NCBI GenBank assembly: GCA_947174965.1
Contig: CAMWKY010000063.1
Coordinates: 1-9,093, forward strand
DNA length: 9,093 nt
Reading direction: 5' to 3'
From: an uncultured Ruminococcus sp.
GTDB taxonomy: Bacteria; Bacillota; Clostridia; Oscillospirales; Ruminococcaceae
In this document: positions 6,245 to 9,093 of the stretch, one piece after another
Numbering within the stretch: the first letter of the stretch is position 1
Layout: the number at the start of each line of letters is the position of its first letter
The notes under the pieces: model-generated
The model's input: the letters and a program-made list of their open reading frames with translations, nothing else
Told to the model about the DNA's origin: nothing
The model's database searches: none
Translations under genes and position numbers: made by a program

Positions 6245-6985
6245 TTACATTGAAAGTCCGCCTGAAATTTCAATAACCTGTCCTGTAACATAAGATGCGT
6301 CATCTGATACAAGGAAAGAAACAACAGATGCAATTTCTTCAGGTTCGCCATATCTTCCAAGTGCAACCTGCGCAAGCATCTTGTTTTTGAGTTCTTCTGA
6401 AAGTACATCTGTCATTGGTGTATGAATAAATCCAGGTGCAACGGCATTGCAGGTTATATTGCGTGAGCCGAACTCCTTTGCAACTGTTTTTGTCATTCCG
6501 ATTATAGCAGCTTTTGATGCTGAATAGTTGACTTGTCCGGGATTGCCGTAAAGTCCTGCAACAGATGATACATTGACAATTCTGCCGTGTCTCTGTTTCA
6601 TCATGACAGAACATACGTGCTTCATCATGTTATATACACTTTTCTGATTTACTGCGATAACTGCATCATAATCAGATTCTTTCATTCTTGCAAGCAGAGT
6701 GTCTTTTGTGATGCCTGCATTGTTTACAAGTGCGTCAATAGTGCCGAAATCTGCCTTTACCTGCTTAACCATTGCTTCACAATCATCAAATTTTGAAACG
6801 TCAGCAGCTATGCACTCTGCCTTTACACCAAATGTTCTGCACTCCTCTGCAACAGCAAGAGCCTTTTCCTTGTCGCTGTCGCTCGGATAGTGATTGATTA
6901 CAACGTCAAATCCGTCTTTTGCAAGTCTTTTTGCTATACAAGCACCTATTCCCTGTGATGCACCTGTTATAATTGCTGTAGCCAT
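6245..6985 (-). CDS. fabG: 3-oxoacyl-ACP reductase (FabG)
   Basis: 246 aa short-chain dehydrogenase that reduces 3-ketoacyl-ACP to (R)-3-hydroxyacyl-ACP with NADPH. The Rossmann motif TGASQGIG is at residues 7-14 and NNAG at 88-91. The catalytic residues are N113, S141, Y154 and K158 (YSASK at 154-158). The C-terminal VTGQVIEISGG (233-243) is the usual FabG ending. I chose the ATG at 6985. A TTG at 7000 in the same frame would add five residues, but it overlaps the ribosome site GGAGG (6994-6998) that sits 8 nt before the ATG. It begins 26 nt after the fabK stop, leaving no room for the fabD gene often found here. General SDR enzymes look alike, but the operon context settles the assignment. 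Confidence 0.96.
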   Translation of the reverse strand: MATAIITGASQGIGACIAKRLAKDGFDVVINHYPSDSDKEKALAVAEECRTFGVKAECIAADVSKFDDCEAMVKQVKADFGTIDALVNNAGITKDTLLARMKESDYDAVIAVNQKSVYNMMKHVCSVMMKQRHGRIVNVSSVAGLYGNPGQVNYSASKAAIIGMTKTVAKEFGSRNITCNAVAPGFIHTPMTDVLSEELKNKMLAQVALGRYGEPEEIASVVSFLVSDDASYVTGQVIEISGGLSM

Positions 6986-6993
6986 ATTTATAT

Positions 6994-6998
6994 CCTCC
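6994..6998 (-). promoter_or_regulatory. fabG ribosome site that fixes the start
   Basis: GGAGG lies 8 nt before the ATG at 6985. The in-frame TTG at 7000 overlaps this site and so cannot be its start codon. Confidence 0.85.
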
Positions 6999-7011
6999 AA
7001 TTCAACATATT

Positions 7012-7938
7012 TTATCTGTTAAGAAGTTTTTCAGCCTGCTCCATAAGTTCCTTTACAATAGCATCACATGGCTTGATTTCATTAATCATGCCTGCGATTG
7101 CTCCGCAGAGGAATGAACCTTCATCAAGATTGCCGTCTTGTACAGCCTTGCGGAGTGAGCCTAAAGTGATTTCCTCAAACTGTTCGGGAGTAAGTGAGCC
7201 ATCTTTTTCACCGTTTGCAAGCTTCTTTGAAAATTTAGTTTTCACATTTCTGCATGGGTGACCTGTATATCTTCCTGTTACAACGCTGTCGGTGTCCTTT
7301 GCTTTTATTATAAGGTCTTTGTAGGTCTGGTGAATCTGACATTCTTCTGATGCAAGAAAACGTGTACCAATCTGCACACCCTCTGCGCCGAACATGAATG
7401 AAGCCGCAATTCCTCTGCCGTCTGCGATACCTCCTGCGGCGATTACCGGAATTTCAAGTGCATCTACAACCTGCGGTACAAGGCACATTGTCGTATTTTC
7501 ACCTATATGTCCGCCCGATTCCGTACCCTCTGCAACAACTGCATCTGCTCCTGCACGTTCCATTCTCTTTGCAAGTGCAACAGACGGAATAACAGGTATA
7601 ACCTTGATGCCTGCTTCTTTCCATGCAGGAATATATTTTCCGGGATTTCCTGCTCCTGTTGTTACAACAGCAACTTTTTCGTCAATACAAAGTTGTGCAA
7701 GGTCGTCGGCATTAGGACTCATGAGCATGATATTTACTCCGAACGGCTTATCTGTCTTTTCCTTGCACTTGCGAATCTGGTCACGGAGATAGTCAATAGG
7801 TGCTGAACCTCCTGCTATAAGACCTATACCGCCTGCATTTGATACAGCTGATGCAAGGTTATGTTCGGAAACCCATGCCATTCCGCCCTGAATTATCGGA
7901 TATTTACAACCTAAAAGTTCAGTTATTCTTGTTTTCAT
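7012..7938 (-). CDS. fabK: FMN-dependent enoyl-ACP reductase II (FabK)
   Basis: 308 aa TIM-barrel flavoprotein that reduces trans-2-enoyl-ACP to acyl-ACP with NAD(P)H, the last step of each elongation cycle. Visible family marks are YPIIQGGMAW (residues 13-22), NAGGIG (34-39), the SGGHIGE motif with H144 (the His implicated in FabK catalysis), the flavin phosphate-binding stretch AAGGIADGRG (167-176) and VQIGTRF (188-194). A late CGAIAGMI (278-285) is also typical of FabK. The wider family includes nitronate monooxygenases (2-nitropropane dioxygenases), but the GGHIG motif and the position between fabH and fabG make FabK the clear choice. The ATG follows AAAGGAG (7947-7953) with 8 nt spacing. 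No FabI or FabL gene is present in the window. FabK enzymes as a group are insensitive to triclosan. Confidence 0.95.
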   Translation of the reverse strand: MKTRITELLGCKYPIIQGGMAWVSEHNLASAVSNAGGIGLIAGGSAPIDYLRDQIRKCKEKTDKPFGVNIMLMSPNADDLAQLCIDEKVAVVTTGAGNPGKYIPAWKEAGIKVIPVIPSVALAKRMERAGADAVVAEGTESGGHIGENTTMCLVPQVVDALEIPVIAAGGIADGRGIAASFMFGAEGVQIGTRFLASEECQIHQTYKDLIIKAKDTDSVVTGRYTGHPCRNVKTKFSKKLANGEKDGSLTPEQFEEITLGSLRKAVQDGNLDEGSFLCGAIAGMINEIKPCDAIVKELMEQAEKLLNR

Positions 7939-7956
7939 AATATATACTCCTTTATT

Positions 7957-8943
7957 TTAATATTCTAAAATTACGCTTCCATAAGTAAGACCTGCACCGA
8001 ATCCGATAAGTGCAAGTTTCTGTCCACGCTTTATAAGACCTTTTTCAAGTGCTTCACAAAATGCAAGCGGGATAGATGCGCTTGACGTGTTTCCGTGATG
8101 GTCTAATGTCACAATAAATTTTTCTATGCTGACACCTAAATTTTTAGCGGCAGTTTCAATTATTCTTACATTAGCCTGATGTGGTATAAACCAGTCAATA
8201 TCCTCACTCTTTATGCCTATTTTTTCAGAAGCAGAGTTAAACGCCTTTGGAAGTGCCTTTACAGCAAATTTATACACTTCTTTTCCGTCCTGATAAAGCT
8301 GGTGCATTGGTTTTTCAGGAAAACCGTCGTCAAAATTATTTTCAGTTTTAACTTCCGGTGCTATCTGAACATTTCTTGCAAAAAGCTTTTTTGCTCCACC
8401 ACCGTCAGATGCAAGGAATGACGAAAAAATCTTGTCACTTTTTTCAATTACGGCAGCTGCTGAACCGTCACCAAAAAGAATACAAGTTCCTCTGTCCTTG
8501 AAATCTACAAATCGGGACAGTGCTTCTGTGGCAACAACAAGAACATATTTAAGGCTATTATCAGTATCAAGAAAACGGCTTGCAGTATCAACAGCATATA
8601 CAAATCCCGAACAGGCAGCACCTAAATCAAAGGCGGCAGCGTTATAAGCACCGATTTCATGCTGAATTATACTTGCAATGCTCGGAGTTAGAAAGTCGGA
8701 AGTTATTGTACTTGTAATTACAAGACCTATTTCATTCGGGTCTATACCTGCATTTTCAATTGCTTTCTGTGCAGATTTCAAACCCATATACCATGCAGGC
8801 TCCCAACCTGCCATATGACGTGAATATATACCAGTGCGGGTTCTTATCCATTCATCATTTGTATCAATGAATTTTTTGAAGTCATCATTAGTTAGTTGCT
8901 GTTCGGGCAGATAGCTTCCCATACCCATAATGTTAATACCCAT
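7957..8943 (-). CDS. fabH: Beta-ketoacyl-ACP synthase III (FabH)
   Basis: 328 aa, the usual length for the family. FabH starts fatty acid synthesis in the cytosol by condensing an acyl-CoA primer (acetyl- or branched short-chain CoA) with malonyl-ACP to give a 3-ketoacyl-ACP. The Cys-His-Asn triad is visible: C111 in GAACSGF, H255 in PHQAN and N285 in HGNTSSAS. The N-terminal EWIRTRTGI (residues 31-39) and C-terminal GFGAGLTYGS (314-323) are also typical. The ATG is preceded by AAAAGGAG with 6 nt spacing (GGAG at 8950-8953). It is the first gene of the operon, with fabK 18 nt downstream, and follows a roughly 106-nt leader if the proposed promoter is right. Primer preference (straight or branched) cannot be told from sequence by eye. 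KAS III homologues in secondary metabolism are an alternative in principle, but the context excludes that. Confidence 0.97.
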   Translation of the reverse strand: MGINIMGMGSYLPEQQLTNDDFKKFIDTNDEWIRTRTGIYSRHMAGWEPAWYMGLKSAQKAIENAGIDPNEIGLVITSTITSDFLTPSIASIIQHEIGAYNAAAFDLGAACSGFVYAVDTASRFLDTDNSLKYVLVVATEALSRFVDFKDRGTCILFGDGSAAAVIEKSDKIFSSFLASDGGGAKKLFARNVQIAPEVKTENNFDDGFPEKPMHQLYQDGKEVYKFAVKALPKAFNSASEKIGIKSEDIDWFIPHQANVRIIETAAKNLGVSIEKFIVTLDHHGNTSSASIPLAFCEALEKGLIKRGQKLALIGFGAGLTYGSVILEY

Positions 8944-9049
8944 AATTTGCTCCTTTTCTTTGGTATGTTTACATTGATGTTTTATTTTGTTAAGGGTGAT
9001 GAAAAATAAAAATAAAAAAACTGTTGTAAAAAACCAAAATATATGTTAT
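8944..9049 (-). other. Putative fabH 5' leader
   Basis: About 106 nt of AT-rich, T-rich DNA with several T runs (for example seven T at 9014-9020). I see no stable GC-rich hairpin, no known riboswitch fold and no FapR-type operator (TTAGTACCTA repeats) or FabT palindrome. A weak direct repeat AAACAT twelve bases apart lies at about 8969-8986, flanking a small ACAT/ATGT dyad. The fabH ribosome site ends the leader. The extent depends on the proposed promoter. Confidence 0.35.
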
Positions 9050-9052
9050 ATT
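9024..9052 (+). promoter_or_regulatory. Possible divergent promoter firing rightward
   Basis: On the plus strand TTGTAA (9024-9029) is followed after 17 nt by TATATT (9047-9052), with TG one base before the -10 (TGTTATATT). Transcription would leave the window to the right, toward an unseen gene. It overlaps the candidate fabH promoter, so the two might compete or share a regulator. The AT-rich context makes a chance match quite possible. Confidence 0.3.
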
Positions 9053-9055
9053 ATT

Positions 9056-9064
9056 ATTATACCA
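9056..9064 (-). promoter_or_regulatory. Candidate extended -10 promoter of the fab operon
   Basis: On the minus strand the sequence reads TGGTATAAT: a perfect TATAAT (9056-9061) with the TG of an extended -10 element one base further upstream. The place for a -35 box (about 9079-9084) reads ACTTCT, a poor match, which is common for extended -10 promoters. Transcription would start near 9049 and give a leader of about 106 nt before the fabH ATG. A weaker alternative nearer the gene is TTTACA (9025-9030), 16 nt, TATTTT (9003-9008). The region is very AT-rich, so chance matches are expected. Confidence 0.5.
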
Positions 9065-9093
9065 TTAATTCATAACGCAGAAGTGATATATAT

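Noticed and set aside
6214..6408. In-frame extension of fabF by 65 residues into fabG
   Set aside because: The extension has no KAS similarity, lies fully inside fabG, and a ribosome site sits just before the ATG at 6213.
7012..7938. Reading the fabK gene as a nitronate monooxygenase
   Set aside because: The SGGHIGE motif, the late IAGMI segment and the position between fabH and fabG all point to enoyl-ACP reductase.
8969..8986. Direct repeat AAACAT and ACAT/ATGT dyad in the fabH leader as an operator
   Set aside because: The arms are only 4-6 bp in AT-rich sequence, which is too short to support a binding site without comparison to relatives.

Overview
The window is one leftward-transcribed (minus-strand) operon for bacterial type II fatty acid synthesis, plus its two flanks. 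The organism is very probably a low-GC Bacillota of the class Clostridia. A Ruminococcus-like member of the Oscillospiraceae is my best guess, but it rests on gene content and style and no search was run. The reasons are the AT-rich DNA with strong GGAGG-type ribosome sites, use of the flavin enoyl reductase FabK instead of FabI, and a compact fab/acc cluster of the clostridial type.

In transcription order (right to left) the genes are fabH (8943-7957), fabK (7938-7012), fabG (6985-6245), fabF (6213-4957), accB (4944-4468), an unrecognised 178-aa gene (4468-3932), fabZ (3913-3473), accC (3458-2109), accD (2094-1252), accA (1248-433) and acpP (395-159). Gaps are 3-37 nt, with one 1-nt overlap, so a single polycistronic message is likely. 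There is no RNA gene, insertion sequence or CRISPR array.

Together AccB/AccC (biotin carrier and biotin carboxylase) and AccD/AccA (carboxyltransferase) make malonyl-CoA. FabH primes the chain, FabF elongates it, FabG reduces the ketone, FabZ dehydrates and FabK reduces the enoyl group, all on ACP (acpP). The one core enzyme missing is malonyl-CoA:ACP transacylase (FabD). The 26-nt gap between fabK and fabG, a usual place for fabD, leaves no room for it, so it must lie elsewhere.

The right flank (8944-9093) holds the fabH leader, a likely extended -10 promoter and a possible divergent promoter. The left flank (1-158) has no gene. It holds a three-tier inverted repeat, perhaps an operon terminator or an operator, followed by a perfect-consensus sigma-A promoter (TTGACA-N17-TATAAT) firing leftward out of the window. 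A good internal promoter for acpP lies inside the 3' end of accA.

Most of the window is well-known biology. The parts worth a second look are the unknown gene translationally fused to accB by a TAATG overlap, the in-frame accD-TGA-accA junction with a TTG start, the missing fabD with acpP placed last, and the promoter architecture at both ends and inside accA.
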